DNA of 64,000 bases, taken from contig JAINUW010000777.1 in NCBI GenBank assembly GCA_020205615.1, positions 248,001 through 312,000 on the forward strand, read 5' to 3'. The number at the start of each line of letters is the position of its first letter. The first letter of the stretch is position 1. Of the stretch, positions 9,617 through 20,305 are shown one piece after another. Both the position numbers and the translations under genes were made by a program. The stretch is from Panax quinquefolius. Lineage: Eukaryota; Streptophyta; Magnoliopsida; Apiales; Araliaceae. The notes below the pieces were generated by a model that was not told the origin of the DNA, made no database searches, and saw nothing but the letters and a program-made list of their open reading frames with translations.

Positions 9617-11533
9617 CATATTCATGCAATGCAAGGCATGGATAGGATAAAGAATCTTAGAAACTTGAAATGTAACAAGATAAGAATTATGCTATGTGCA
9701 ACAACATAATGCAAATGTATGATGCATGAATGAATTATTGGCGGTTCCATATTAATCCCGCCGGGGATGACAACCAGTAATGACTTGGACATGCAATCCA
9801 AGTCTTTAAGGATGTTGACGTTGGGGCTATCACCAAAGTCTTGGATCCTTGATACAGACTTTTACTCCATAGAGGTGCCTCTCTTGTGCAAGAGATCTAT
9901 GGGGATAAAGCTTTATCTGTTTTGAGGATTTGTATAATATATTCCATCATCGGTCCTCTCCGATGAAGAAGGTCTTCTCTGGTTTGTGTTACCAGAACAT
10001 ACCATGATCTTTGTTGGAGTTACTACCAACAGTGTGTATTGTCAGGGCTGCCTGACCTTCACTAATGTGTGTATCACCGGATAAGTCCCTGTTTGGCAGA
10101 CTGTCAAGGCTGCTTGATGTTCATTGCATTGTGACCCTTGCTGAGGAGTATGTAAAGGCTGCTTGACCTTCATTGATGTGTATATCAATGGTTGAATCAC
10201 ATTATGACCCCCGTCTGGGATACTTTATCAATGTCTGACTTCGACATTGTAACCCCCACCGGGGATACGTTGCTTCGATGGGTTTACTTGCCACCGGCTG
10301 AGGTAACGTCAAGGTTACTTGACCTTCATTGATGTGTGTATCAATGGTTTTGATGGGTTTACTTGCCCCCAGCTGAGAAAAAATCAAGGTTGCTTGACCT
10401 TCATTGATGTGTGTAACAATGGTTGAGAATGCATTGTAACCCCCACCGGGGATACATTATCAATGAAATCCCGCGTTGTGACCCCCGCCGGGGATGTTTT
10501 TTAGGGTTACGTCCATGTGTTTGGTGGCATCAGACCTGTGTGAGGTATTGCCGAGCATGATTTGAAAAAGATGAGCTCATCGGTATAGTGTACCTTGTAT
10601 TCAGGCGAATACCAATGAGTGATATGCGGAGCCAGAGTTTGGCACAAGAAAATCAGGATTTCAGGCTATTCCGCTCAATCGCGTAGCATTTTTATTCCTG
10701 ATTTGGCCTTTTTAGCATTTGAGACCTCCTTTGCAACTCGAACTGGACCGAGACGGAGGTGTGGGCCCCATGTAGGGGTGCTGCAGGTACACCTACAACA
10801 GCCGCAGGTTCACTTGCGACTAACCGTGGGTATGAAAGGCCTGCGGGTTGCTTTCATAAGTCACTTTCAAGTTGCGCCGCAAAGGAAATCCGAGAGCTCT
10901 TCTTCAGACCTGCTAAGTTCGGGAGACTTTCTACATATTCCTCCACCGTACAAGTGTTCTTCACTGTCCTGGTAACATATGCATGTATTCTTTTCCAGTT
11001 TCTATCCGTTGGAAAGTGATTTATCACATAAAATGCACTTAGACACATAGTAGTGAATATGCATGCTGATATGACTATAAAAAATATTCAACATAGTAAA
11101 TGTTAGTATTAAACTATGCTGAACATAATGATGTGAAAAAACATGACTTTTGAAACAGTCAAATTGGCACCTTTTACTGTCATTTCTTATCCTATTTGAG
11201 GACAAATGAGTAAAGGTAGAAAAGCAAAATAATCATGGTAAATAGACTACACTTATGAATTTTTTTACTGTAATGTATTAGTACATGTAGGATGTATATG
11301 ACTGTGGGTAGGTGTGCTACTGAATGGCCACCTAGTCATTCCAATGTGCATGCGGATAGTCCCATTTACAAAGGGGGTTATGGTAAAAATTTTCCAAAAT
11401 GTATGCATTGGGTAGTCATGCATTTTTAACTCTACTGTAGACGTATGTTAAAATAATGCATGCATGCATGTAGTCATAAAATGCCTTTTGAAAAGCTCTA
11501 GGTAAGAATTTACCACACCCTTTCTGAGGTGAT
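9617..11533 (-). other. Non-coding 3' region of element A
   Basis: About 1.9 kb with no supported gene. The part at 9755-10500 is a repeat-rich array (separate entry). Near 10770-10830 a short patch (GCTGCAGGTACACCT, AGCCGCAGGT) resembles the hairpin region of the A LTR. 11000-11530 is unremarkable AT-rich sequence. Short open frames here have no recognisable domain. Confidence 0.55.
9755..10500. repeat. Degenerate repeat array with hairpin units
   Basis: At least five units share GTCAAGGYTRCTTGACCTTC followed by ATTGATGTGTGTATCAATGG (near 10037, 10107, 10151, 10308, 10382). Interspersed are copies of CCCCCRCCGGGGATAC (near 9757, 10247, 10438, 10481). Both unit types are partly self-complementary (GTCAAG..CTTGAC; CCCC..GGGG). 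Short ORFs here are translations of the repeat. Confidence 0.7.
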
Positions 11534-11541
11534 TTGGAGAT

Positions 11542-13490
11542 TTGTTGTCCAGATATTATGGATCCGGATCAGCAAGTAGTTCCCGCAGGACCACTTCTAG
11601 TGTATGGAGAAGGGCTTCTGAAGTGCCTCGACCCCGTTCTGTTAGACAGCCTCATCGTTTGGTGGAGGTGGTTATACGTCCTATCCGGGTTGAAGTGCCG
11701 GATGTCAAGGAGAAGGAGGAGGATGTACCAGTTGAGGTTCCTGCTCCTGATGTACGTGTTCCCCATAGGGATTTGCCAGGTATTAAAGTGACGAACCTAG
11801 AGCTTCTGGGCAACTTGAGTCAACATCCTTCAGTCTACCTGCACGTAAACGAGGTATAAAGTTAGATCTTAATCTTCCTTTTTTCCTATTGATGAAAAGT
11901 AAATAGTTCTGATGTTGATCTGCATTTGCTGTAGGTTCCCAGCTTTACACAGCCTCAAGAGAATTGGTTTAGCATCCAATTTGTGTATCAGACTTTGCAC
12001 GATGACTATAGAGCGATTGTACATGGCTGGGGATTCGGGATGTTCTTTTTTATTCTTCCCCGTCGTTGTCCCTGGGGTTACCTTAGGGCATTGTCTGAGC
12101 GCTGGTTTCACCAGACTCAGTCACTTCATTTGCTGGACTGTGAGGTGAGGATGATGTCGATGGACTGGTGATTTATCACAGATATGGAGTTTGGAGGGGA
12201 TCTAGTGCCTTGTACAACGGATATTACCCCTATTGCTGTCAGATCCTTGTTGGGAGTTTTGGCAGAGGCATTCAAGGGCAGGACTATACATACAGGTCCT
12301 CTGAGCGTAGATGCTATGAGCGGGCAGTTGAGTGAGCCCATATCCGATGACGTGAGAGTCAGGGATTGCATTCTTTGGTGATTGTTCCTGATGATCATTA
12401 GGGGGTGTTTCATAGCAGATAACACTTCTATGGTGTCCTTCTCTTTGATCAGCGCCACTCAACACGTGGACCGTAAAGGAGACTATGATTGGGGTTCCTA
12501 CACCTTCGCCTACTTCCTCAGGGGAATACGCATGCGATCGTAGGGCTTGACCGAAGTTTGGTTAGGATTCTACCCATTTCTGCTGGTGAGTATAGGTTAA
12601 AAGTGTTGGCTGACAGCAGATGTTTGCCTTTGTGTTGCCAATTTTGGGCCTATGAGAGGCTTCCATGTCTACGTCCTATGAGCGTGTTAGGTTTAGACAC
12701 TTATCCACGAGGATGGAGATAACATCATTCCATACTGGCGGAGGTCCCTGTTGTTAAGGGTTTCACTCATTGCCGCCTACAGCTGGAGTTGTTGATAGCG
12801 GATGTTATCACATGGGTTCCCTACTGTAGGGAGCATTTGAGCATTGGATTTGAGGATGGGTACCCGACTGGTGTCGAGCATGTGATTTCCACCCGAAGGA
12901 TTCCTCTCTTCATAGATGGAGGATGGGAGCTCTATTTAGGAGAGCGTGCTATCAGGAGCACCACAGGAGAGATTCGTATAATGATCTTGCCTCCTGCCTA
13001 GCGTTATTGGCTTGTTTCGCAGTCATCCGTCATGGATATCCCATTGTTGGGTGTTGACGGTTTCACATTATCAGAGGTTCCCTACACTCAGGAGATGTTC
13101 CAGCATTGGTGGTTCCCTCGTACCATTGGAGCCCAGACCCGTGCCACTTAGTTCATGGGGGATATGGTTCCGGGATCCATGATGATGACGAATTGGCTAG
13201 CCTATGTCAGAGATCCGACTCATGTGACACATATTGACAGTTTGACCCGGCAGTTGGACTGGGCACATTTCTTTATCCGGCACTTGGGCCGCGATCCTTC
13301 AGAGGCAGACACTTTTGATCCTTCCAGCTCTGGCGCTGGCCCCTCAGGTGATCCATATGGCTTTGTCGGTGTAGATCCTCCCTCGTATAGGCCTGACATC
13401 CCTGTAGATAGAGATCCAGTAACTCAGGAGGAGTTACATCAGGTGGACAGGATTGATGAAGTAGACATCGATACCATTGACTTCTTCTAA
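11542..13490 (+). pseudogene. Antisense plant mobile domain (PMD/MAIN-like) gene carried by element A, broken
   Basis: Lies opposite to the element's own genes. Exon 1 (to 11853) has a proline/valine/glutamate-rich N-terminus. After a likely 81-base intron, exon 2 (from 11935) reads in frame into PMD signatures: LHDDYRAIVHGWGFG, RGYLRALSERWF-like GYLRALSERWFHQTQSLHL, MEFGGDLVPCTTDI, then KGDYDWGSYTFAYFLRG, QFWAYERLPCLRP, ELLIADVITWVPY and a tail ending IDTIDFF at 13490. In-frame stops sit at 12169, 12379, 12999 and 13149; frame changes near 11590 and 12600. An ATG at 11558 is in another frame, so the true start is uncertain. PMD proteins occur in plant transposons and in MAIN-type nuclear proteins; the function in retroelements is unknown. 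Confidence 0.75.
11854..11934 (+). other. Probable intron in the antisense PMD gene
   Basis: Starts GTATAAAG and ends TTTGCTGTAG. Exon 1 ends on a codon boundary and exon 2 continues in frame (VPSFTQPQENWF) into the PMD, while reading through meets a stop at once (GTA TAA). The intron has a pyrimidine-rich, T-rich 3' part. Confidence 0.65.
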
Positions 13491-13945
13491 TGTATATTCT
13501 CATTATCTCTTTTAATAGGCCTATGTCTGACATTGGGTAGCTTCACCCCATTCTTGCTATATCTTTTGACAGGCCTCTATTAGTTGTAGGGAAATTTTGC
13601 CCCATTCCCCTCTATTTTAGCTGTATAGAGATGTATTAGATGATGATATACTTAGGAATGTATGTACAATTTTTTATTCCATATATCATATTGCCATCTA
13701 TTGTATCATGCATGTTATTATGTTATGCATATGTATGTATGTCCAAAGATATTCAGTATTGACCCCTGTCTTATGACACGGCCCATACAGTTGTCTTCTT
13801 CGACAATTAGCCGTATTGATCATACCCCACCATCTTTGGTGGCATCGTGTATGCGATCGTGGTATGATAGCATGTCACCATAAGAAAGGGTGACTATAGA
13901 TCATTTGTTATAGCATACTATGACCCAGTTGATGTTTCATGTTCC
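13491..13945 (+). other. Spacer between the two antisense genes of element A
   Basis: Follows the TAA stop of the PMD frame. T-rich, with no recognisable domain. CCCACAG at about 13946-13952 could be a splice acceptor for the next gene. Confidence 0.4.
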
Positions 13946-14267
13946 CACAGGATTCGTGGAGGGCATGCTGGAGAACTGAGTATCAGAGAGGCAAGTTTTC
14001 TGATTTGGGACCCAGGAGTTGACTCCAACTCTAGAGGAGTATGCATGTTTGATGATGCTGCCACTGGACAAACATTGCGTGCATATGGCTACTGGAGACA
14101 TGAGTAGGCAGTTCATGACCCTCACTGGCTTGAGGCGTAGAGTGGTGCAGGATGAGATTACATCTGGCCATGTTATATTCTAGCATTTTTTGTTTGACAG
14201 ATTTGGCTCTGAGGATAGTTATGCATGACATTCCGGGGATTTCACCATACCAGAGGATCATTAGCGT

Positions 14268-14377
14268 TTGGCCAGAGTAGATGTACTGCTATTGTGCGTA
14301 CTTTCATATGTCTACGTGCCACGATACATGGATGAGTTGGCCAGAGTAGATGTACTGCTATTGTGCGTACTTTCATA
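14268..14377. repeat. 41-bp direct duplication
   Basis: 14268-14308 and 14337-14377 are the same 41 bases (beginning TTGGCCAGAGTAGATG), 28 bases apart. It falls inside the second antisense gene and adds to its damage. Confidence 0.9.
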
Positions 14378-14995
14378 CCGATGATCATAGCAGAGACTCT
14401 GAGGTCAGCTACATACTGTTGCACTTATCCGGCAGGGGTGTTTACAGCCAGCTCGGTGATGCTGTACGTGTGGTTTATGTCACAATTGAGACTGATTAAT
14501 ACTTTTAGATGGCATGGGTATTGTTTCACCCATGATATAGCCATGTCGTACTCCTTTCAGCCTGCGGATTGTATAGATGCTGCTTCTTGGTCAGCTTTCT
14601 TGGCAAGGATTAGACATCCATTCGCTATATTATTGTGTACAGGGCTTAGCTCACCCTACAGCTTCATTACTCATGCTCCGAGCATGGATTATCTTTCTCT
14701 GGATGGTTTGAGAGGCATGATTACTTACCACCCACTAGGCGTGATGTGTCAGTTTGACCAATTTCAGGACTTCCATTCTTTTGAGGGGGCATCGAGTCAG
14801 TGCTTTGCTTCTTGCCATTTATCAACAGAGGACAGATCCAGGTTGTATGCCTGTTGGGATCAGTGAGAGCTATCTGAGTTTTCCATCAGCCATCCGGGTT
14901 GTTCAATGGAGTATTCCACATGGATGGAGACAGAGACTGCGTCAGCTGCGATAGTATCCACTGTGTAGAGGACTGATTCCGACGATGAGGAGCCT

Positions 14996-15487
14996 GTGGA
15001 GGAGGCTGATATTCCCATTGAGGAGGATTTAACCAATCGGTTGCCAGCATTTGTCATGGATTCTCCCACTACGAGTGCTATTGTCATTCAGCATTCAGCA
15101 CAGTATTTAGAGCGGAGTTTACATCTGATGACCTATGAGAGAGATCAGGGTAGAACCTTGATGTTAACAACTTTTGATGGGAGAGACGTAGCTCTATTAA
15201 AGAGAGACGAGGCTAGATCAACCAGAGATGCATTGATTGTGGAGCGGGATGGTGCCCTATCTGCCCGGGATGTGGCCGTCGCAGACAGTACTTCAGTGAG
15301 ATCCCATGCTACTGGCATCATTGCCGATATGAGTGCATACATTGATGAGCATCATGCCCCCATGCAGTTACCCTTGGATTTGCTAGCTCGTGTAGATACC
15401 ATTGGGCAGGAGCTTGCAGCGTTACCTCCTTCTTCAGAGAGGGATGCTATGTTAGATCTGATAGTCCGAATACACACAGATCTATAA
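14996..15487 (+). CDS. Open 163-codon tail of the second antisense gene
   Basis: Longest intact piece of the antisense remnant. It starts at an internal methionine (MEEADIPIEED), has no membrane segment or signal peptide, and contains arginine/aspartate-rich repeats such as RDEARSTRDAL and RDGALSARDVA that look like a coiled coil. The end, SSERDAMLDLIVRIHTDL, precedes a stop at 15485. The original start was probably upstream. It overlaps no gene on the other strand. Function unknown. Confidence 0.5.
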   Translation: MEEADIPIEEDLTNRLPAFVMDSPTTSAIVIQHSAQYLERSLHLMTYERDQGRTLMLTTFDGRDVALLKRDEARSTRDALIVERDGALSARDVAVADSTSVRSHATGIIADMSAYIDEHHAPMQLPLDLLARVDTIGQELAALPPSSERDAMLDLIVRIHTDL

Positions 15488-16078
15488 ATAGACTTGTATT
15501 TTTCCTGCACAGACTAACTTAGCCATTTTGTCATGTACAACACATATTTTATATATTAAATAGTATTATATATGGCAGAGAAATATATTTTTATTTACTT
15601 CCCTTTTAGTTGTGACTTGATACTTGCTTGATATTTGCCATTTTTTTCAGGGCTTGTGATCTTGATACATTCTGAACTCGTCCTTGATATATATACATTG
15701 AGCTATCGCAAGATCTTTCAGAACGAATCATTGATCTATATGTATCCCTACAATATTTGGTGTCTTGAGACTAGTTTCTGTATGGAAATGTGGAGAGGAG
15801 TGTGGCTTTTCCTCAATTAGATTGACCGCACCACAGTTGGTTGCTGGTACTTCTATTTGTGAGAAGCCTAGTTAATTCCATCTCTTATGGATTGGTGTTG
15901 CTCTTTAAGGCACAACTGCAGCTTAGATGGTCACCGAATCTCCTATTAGTAGGGAGAGGCTGGGTAATTCCATCTCTTGGTTCTGAAGCCGATGAAATAT
16001 GGTGGATTGAAATTTGATCCTATTACCGTGTGACATGTATTTTTGTTCTGGTAGGGGGTTAGACTAAACCATAAATGG

Positions 16079-16344
16079 CTGCCTACGTACTCCTATTAAA
16101 GAGGAGATCAGTTCTGCGTAGTTCGAACCTGGTGTAAGAGGTTCAACGCTGAATGGGAAAGGCAGATGGGTGTAGAAGCTTTATTGATGAAGAAGGGTGT
16201 AGAAGTGTTTTTGTTATTTTTGTTTTTATAGAGAAATGGAAGAAATGTTTTTGTGTTTTTTGTTTATTGCGACCGGGCTATATAGAATATGGTTACCTAC
16301 GTACTCCCCTATATCAGGGAGATCAGGTCGACGTAGTTTCCCCT
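16079..16344. repeat. Pair of hairpin units with CTACGTACTCC..GGAGATCAG
   Basis: Two units each read CCTACGTACTCC, a short self-complementary centre (CTCCTATTAAAGAGGAG or CTCCCCTATATCAGGGAG) and end CGTAGTT. The conserved shape with changed bases suggests the fold matters or arises by repeat copying. Confidence 0.65.
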
Positions 16345-16371
16345 CAGGACGAATTGTAGCCGAAGAGAAGT

Positions 16372-16545
16372 ATGAATCCCATTTGCAGGCTATACTGCAG
16401 GGAGAAGAAAGTTTGATCCCATGATTGGGACAAACTACAGGTGTGGAAAAAGTTTGATCCCGTTTTCAGGACAAACTGCAAGCGTAGAAATGTTTAATCC
16501 TGTTTTCAGGATAAACTGCAGGTGTGAAAGGTTCAATCCCTTGGG
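16372..16545. repeat. Tandem array of ~42-bp units
   Basis: Four to five degenerate units with the order GTTTGATCCC, TTTTCAGGA, CAAACTGCAGG, TGTG. It sits just downstream (sense of A) of the integrase stop at 16708, in the 3' untranslated part of the element. Confidence 0.7.
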
Positions 16546-16707
16546 GATAACCGAGATTGTGTGAAAGGTTTGAAAATAAAGTGAAACCAGGCCACTGGTT
16601 TGAAGTGTATGTTTCCCTGAGGGGCAGAAGAGTATGTAAAAAGGGTTAGAAATCGGAATGACTTTTGATTCGATGATCAAAACTAGGATGTTTGCTTGAT
16701 GGTAACT

Positions 16708-17865
16708 TCAGACATAATACCGTTTCTCGGTGTCTAAGTTGAAAAGTTGTGGAAATTCATCGCCATCCATTTCCTATAGTCTGAGAGCGCCTCCTGTCAA
16801 TACCTCCTTGACAACAAAAGAGCCTTCCCAGCTAGGAGAAAATTTTCCCTTGGATTGATCTTGGTTGTCAATGATCTTCTTTAAAACCAAGTCATGTTGT
16901 TTGAACTGTCGTAGCCAGACTTTTCTATTGTAGGATCATGCGATTCTTTGCTGATATAACTGACCATAGAAGATAGCCGCGGTTCGCCTTTCATCTATCA
17001 AAGACAATTGGTGATACCTGTCTTGTACCCATCGGTCTTCAAACAGTTGTGCATCAATCAACACTCTGAGGGATTCCATTTCCACCTCTATGGGGAGCAT
17101 TGCTTCCATCCCATAGGCTAATGAGTAGGGGGTTGCCCCAATGGAAGTATGCATTGAAGTTCTATAGGCTAATAAAGTCAAAGGCAAGAGGTCAGGCCAT
17201 CCTTTGTGATTGGCGGACATTTTCTGCATGATCTTCTTGATGTTTTTATTAGCCGCTTCAACAGCATCATTCATCTTTAAATGGTAGATGACGGAGTTAA
17301 GGTGTTTGATGTGGAATTTATTGCATAACTCCTCCATCATTTTGTTGTTGAGGTTCTTAGTATTGTCTTACACAATGACCTCTGGTTGTCCATATCGACA
17401 AATGATATTGTTTTTGATGAAAGCAATGATGACTTCTTTGGTAACCCTGGGGAATGAGGCTGCTTTTACCCATTTGGTAAAGTAGTCGATCATGGTGAAT
17501 ATAAATCGATGTCCATTACTTGCTTTGGGCTCGATGGGCCCGATCACGTCTATTCCCCACATTGAGAAGGGCCATGACGAACTCATATTGTGGTGTTCCC
17601 TTGGAGGGGAGTGGATAGCATTCCCATGAATTTGGCATTGATAGCACCTCTTGACGTGATCATCACAGTCAGCTTTGAGCGTAAGCCAATAATGCCTTGT
17701 TCTGAGGATCTTCTTAACAAGTATGGGTCCGCTCATATGTGGGCCACATACTCCACCTTGGATCTCATCCATGAACCTCTCAGCTTGGTCTTTGTCCAGA
17801 CATCTGAGGAGACCTAGTCCTGTATCTCTTTTATAGAGTGCATCTCTGCTCAGGTAGAATTTCAT
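16708..17865 (-). pseudogene. Element A integrase, broken
   Basis: The first piece (17368-17865) starts MKFYLSRDALYKRD and holds the HHCC zinc domain (GPHMSG.. RHYW.. CDDHVKRCYQC) and the first catalytic Asp in MWGIDVIGPIEP; the MIDYFTKWV strand follows. A stop at 17366 then precedes the second Asp, and the next piece (16936-17340) holds the Glu region AVEAANKNIKK and LLAYRTSMHTSIGATPYSLAYG. The C-terminus after 16936 reads LVLKKII, GPYVV-like SFVVKEV and MDGDEFP, ending in a stop at 16708. No chromodomain is present, as expected for the Tat lineage. The N-terminal catalytic half is intact. Confidence 0.87.
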
Positions 17866-18460
17866 AGCAAGTCGATGGATCCACCTATTTTCAGTCGGGC
17901 TTGCCTCAGCGGGTGTATATCCATCTCGCAGATACTCCTTGATATGCTGATACCAAGGGTTATGGATGGGAGGTAGCTCATCCGATACATCTCCAACATA
18001 GTTCCCATAAGATGGGGCCTTTTGCAGGCAAATGTGATGTTTGGCATGTTTTCCTTGTCATGTATGTGAATCAAGGAGGCCAATATTGCTAGTGCATCCG
18101 CAAAATCATTCCTATTACGAGGAATGTGTAGGAAGGAGATTTTTTCAAAGTCCAGAGCCATCTGTAAACTTGTTGATGGTAAGGCAGCAAATATAGTTCC
18201 TTGGGTTGATAGATTCCTGTGGTTGTTTGATTACTAATTCTAAATCCCCAAAGACAGTTAACCGCCTGATGCCCATTGAATGGGCAAGTTTTAGCCCCAT
18301 GATACAACCTTCATACTCAGCTGTGTTGTTGGTGCTGACAAACTATAATTTAACGGTGACGGGATACTGCTCCCCTGTACCGGATACTAGAACTACTCAA
18401 GCTCTAGAACCTTCTGTGTTAACAGCTCCATCAAAATACATTTTCCATGTATGACATGCA
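17866..18460 (-). pseudogene. Element A archaeal-type second RNase H (aRNH), broken
   Basis: Minus-strand reading starts at TWKMYFDGAVNTEGS (first acidic residue), continues with STNNTAEYEGCIMGLKLA (Glu), LTVFGDLELVIKQ (Asp) and ends with FLHIPRNRNDFADALAIL (last Asp). This second RNase H between RNase H and integrase is the hallmark of plant Tat elements. At least two TAG/TGA stops and a frameshift near 18160 interrupt it. All four acidic positions can be read. The C copy starts at about 62914. Confidence 0.82.
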
Positions 18461-20156
18461 TCGTACTGATGGTGTTGCTAAACTTCCATTACCCCTTCAT
18501 CGGGGGAATATGTTTCCAAGGGTTTGTAATCCCTTGTAGGTGCGGCGGCCAGTTGATCCGCAATTCCTTGACCTTTGATAGACTTTTGCATCACATAAAC
18601 GATATCAAAATGCTGTAGGATCAACTGCCATCTGGACAACCGACAATTGAGTATGGGCTTCTGAACACATAATTGAGAGGATCCACGCGGGAAATGAGAT
18701 GGGTTGTGTGACCATTGAGGTAATGTTGTAACCTCATGGAAGCCCATTCTAAACACAACAAGTCTTCTCAATTAAAGTGTACTTATGTTCATTGCTACTG
18801 AATCTTTTGCTAAGATAATAGATAGCTCGTTCTTGGCCTCTATCGTCTTTTTGTCCCAGCATATAGCCCATGGCATTGTCATTAATGGATAGGTACATGA
18901 ATAGGGGAACATCATCCCTGGGTTGTACCAAAATAGGAGCATTAACCAGCTGCTCTTTGATTGTAAGGAAGGCTTTCTGACACTCATCATTCCATTTCAT
19001 GGAGAAGTTGTTCCTTAACAATTTGAAGATGGGCTCACAGGTTGCTGTGAGTTGAGAAATGAACTTGCTAATGAATTTAATTCTTCCCAAAAATCCCCGT
19101 ATTTCCTTCTCTGTATGAGGAATGGGCATTTCCTTGATGGCCTAGATTTTGGCGTGATCCAGCTCAGTCCCTTTATTAAAAACTAGAAAACCTAGCAACT
19201 TACCTGATTTGATACCAAAGGCACACTTGGCTTGATTCAACTTCAAGTTGTACTTACACAACCTGTTGAAGAGCTTTTTGAGATTGTCTTCCTCCCTTTG
19301 GGACTAGACAATGATGTCATCCACGTAGATTTATATCTCTTTGTGCATTAAATCATGGAAGAGAGCCATCATAGCTCGCTGGTAGGTTGCCCCAGCATTG
19401 ATGAGGCCGAATGACAACCGTCTATAGCAGAATGTTCCCCAAGGTGTGACGAAAGCAGTTTTCTCAAGGTCTTCCTCAACGACCATAATTTGACGGTACC
19501 CAACGAAGCAATCAGCAAAGGAGTACATGCCGTATTGAGCAGTATTGTGAATGAGAATGTGAATAAAGGGCACAGGAAAGCTATCTTTAAGGCAAGCTTT
19601 GTTCAGATCCCGATAATCCACGTAAACTCGCACCTTTCCTCCTGGTTTAGGCATGAGAACAATGTTGGATATCAATTCTGGATATGTAGACACCATAATA
19701 ATACCAGCTTGAAATTGTTTCACAATTTCTTCTTTCACCTTTAAACTCCACTCAGGTTTCAATTGCCTGAGCTTTTGCCTGACTGGCAGAAATCCCTCTT
19801 TAATGGGAAGGCAATGAAGGACAATGTCAGTGGACAAACCCACCATGTCTTCGTAAGATCATGCAAACACATCCTAGAATTGGGTTAATAGTGCAACCAT
19901 GTCATTCCGTTGGTTTGGGGTTAGGTCTGAACCAATCTGGATTAGCTTAGGGCTTTCTAAGGTTCCAAAATTGAAAGAAGTGGTTTAATCAAGGTTGGGT
20001 TTAGATTTGTCTGCGACCCATTACTTAATCTCCCGAGGTGTCTCAATGTCCTCTTGTATTTCCATTAAGTCTGAGTCCAACTGTGCATCAAAGTTACAAT
20101 CCTTGTGGAGAAAAGGCACCTCATCGGCAAGTACAGGCACATCTAAATTCAGAGTC
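18461..20156 (-). pseudogene. Element A reverse transcriptase and RNase H, broken
   Basis: Starts right after the intron. The open pieces are 19331-19846 (RT with KVRVYVDYRDLNKAC, TAFVTPWGTFCYRRLSFGL) and 18749-19129 (thumb and connection with EIRGFLGRIKFISKFISQLT, then RNase H with YLSKRFSSNEHKYTLIEK). The catalytic YVDDIIV lies between two stops at about 19300-19335. Further stops and a frameshift follow in the RNase H tail (18478-18771). Length and order agree with Tat pol. RT copies the element RNA into DNA in the cytoplasmic particle. Confidence 0.87.
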
Positions 20157-20305
20157 CTGAAACAAAATATACTTTCACTTAATATATGAAACTGTTTAAT
20201 AATACTAAAGTGTTAGCATGTACTAATAAAATAACTGCTAATACTGTATAGAAAATTAAGCAATTAAAGTTATCTATAGGGCAGAGGGATTTCTGCTCAT
20301 TTTAC
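20157..20305 (-). other. Intron between protease and RT of element A
   Basis: On the minus strand it starts GTAAAATGAG directly after a CGACGAGG exon end and finishes TTTTGTTTCAG before GACTCTGAATTT. Unspliced, the frame meets TAA within one codon; spliced, the exon end (two bases) joins the next exon (one base) and reads on into TLNLDVPVLADE. The C copy has the same acceptor. A spliced intron at this place is known in Ogre elements. Confidence 0.7.

Larger units (their letters stand above)
13946..15487 (+). pseudogene. Second antisense gene remnant, PMD/DUF7745-like N-terminus with charged coiled-coil tail
   Basis: Plus-strand reading with frame changes shows GKFSDLGPRS, then LTPTLEEYACLMMLPLDK, a pattern seen in plant PMD-related DUF7745 proteins of retroelements, then a middle part with many stops and a 41-base duplication. 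The last part, 14996-15487, is open for 163 codons. It has an acidic start and a heptad-like, R/D/E-rich stretch (DVALLKRDEARSTRDALIVE), suggesting a coiled coil, and stops shortly before a T-rich tail. Family assignment is from memory of motif wording and is weak; presence of a decayed coding sequence is better supported. Confidence 0.45.
15488..16707. other. Non-coding segment between the antisense gene and integrase, with repeats
   Basis: No supported gene. Contains two related hairpin units (16079-16125 and 16292-16344) and a tandem array of TTTGATCCC..TTTTCAGG units (16372-16545). Confidence 0.6.

Noticed and set aside
10202..10387. Minus-strand 61-codon ORF
   Set aside because: Translation of the hairpin repeat array.
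9755..10500. CRISPR-like repeat array
   Set aside because: Units are degenerate, of unequal spacing, lack unique spacers and cas genes, and lie in a plant retroelement.
12587..12617. Second intron (GTGAGT..ACAG) in the PMD gene
   Set aside because: Only about 31 bases long, too short for a plant intron, and it does not restore the frame to FWAYERL.
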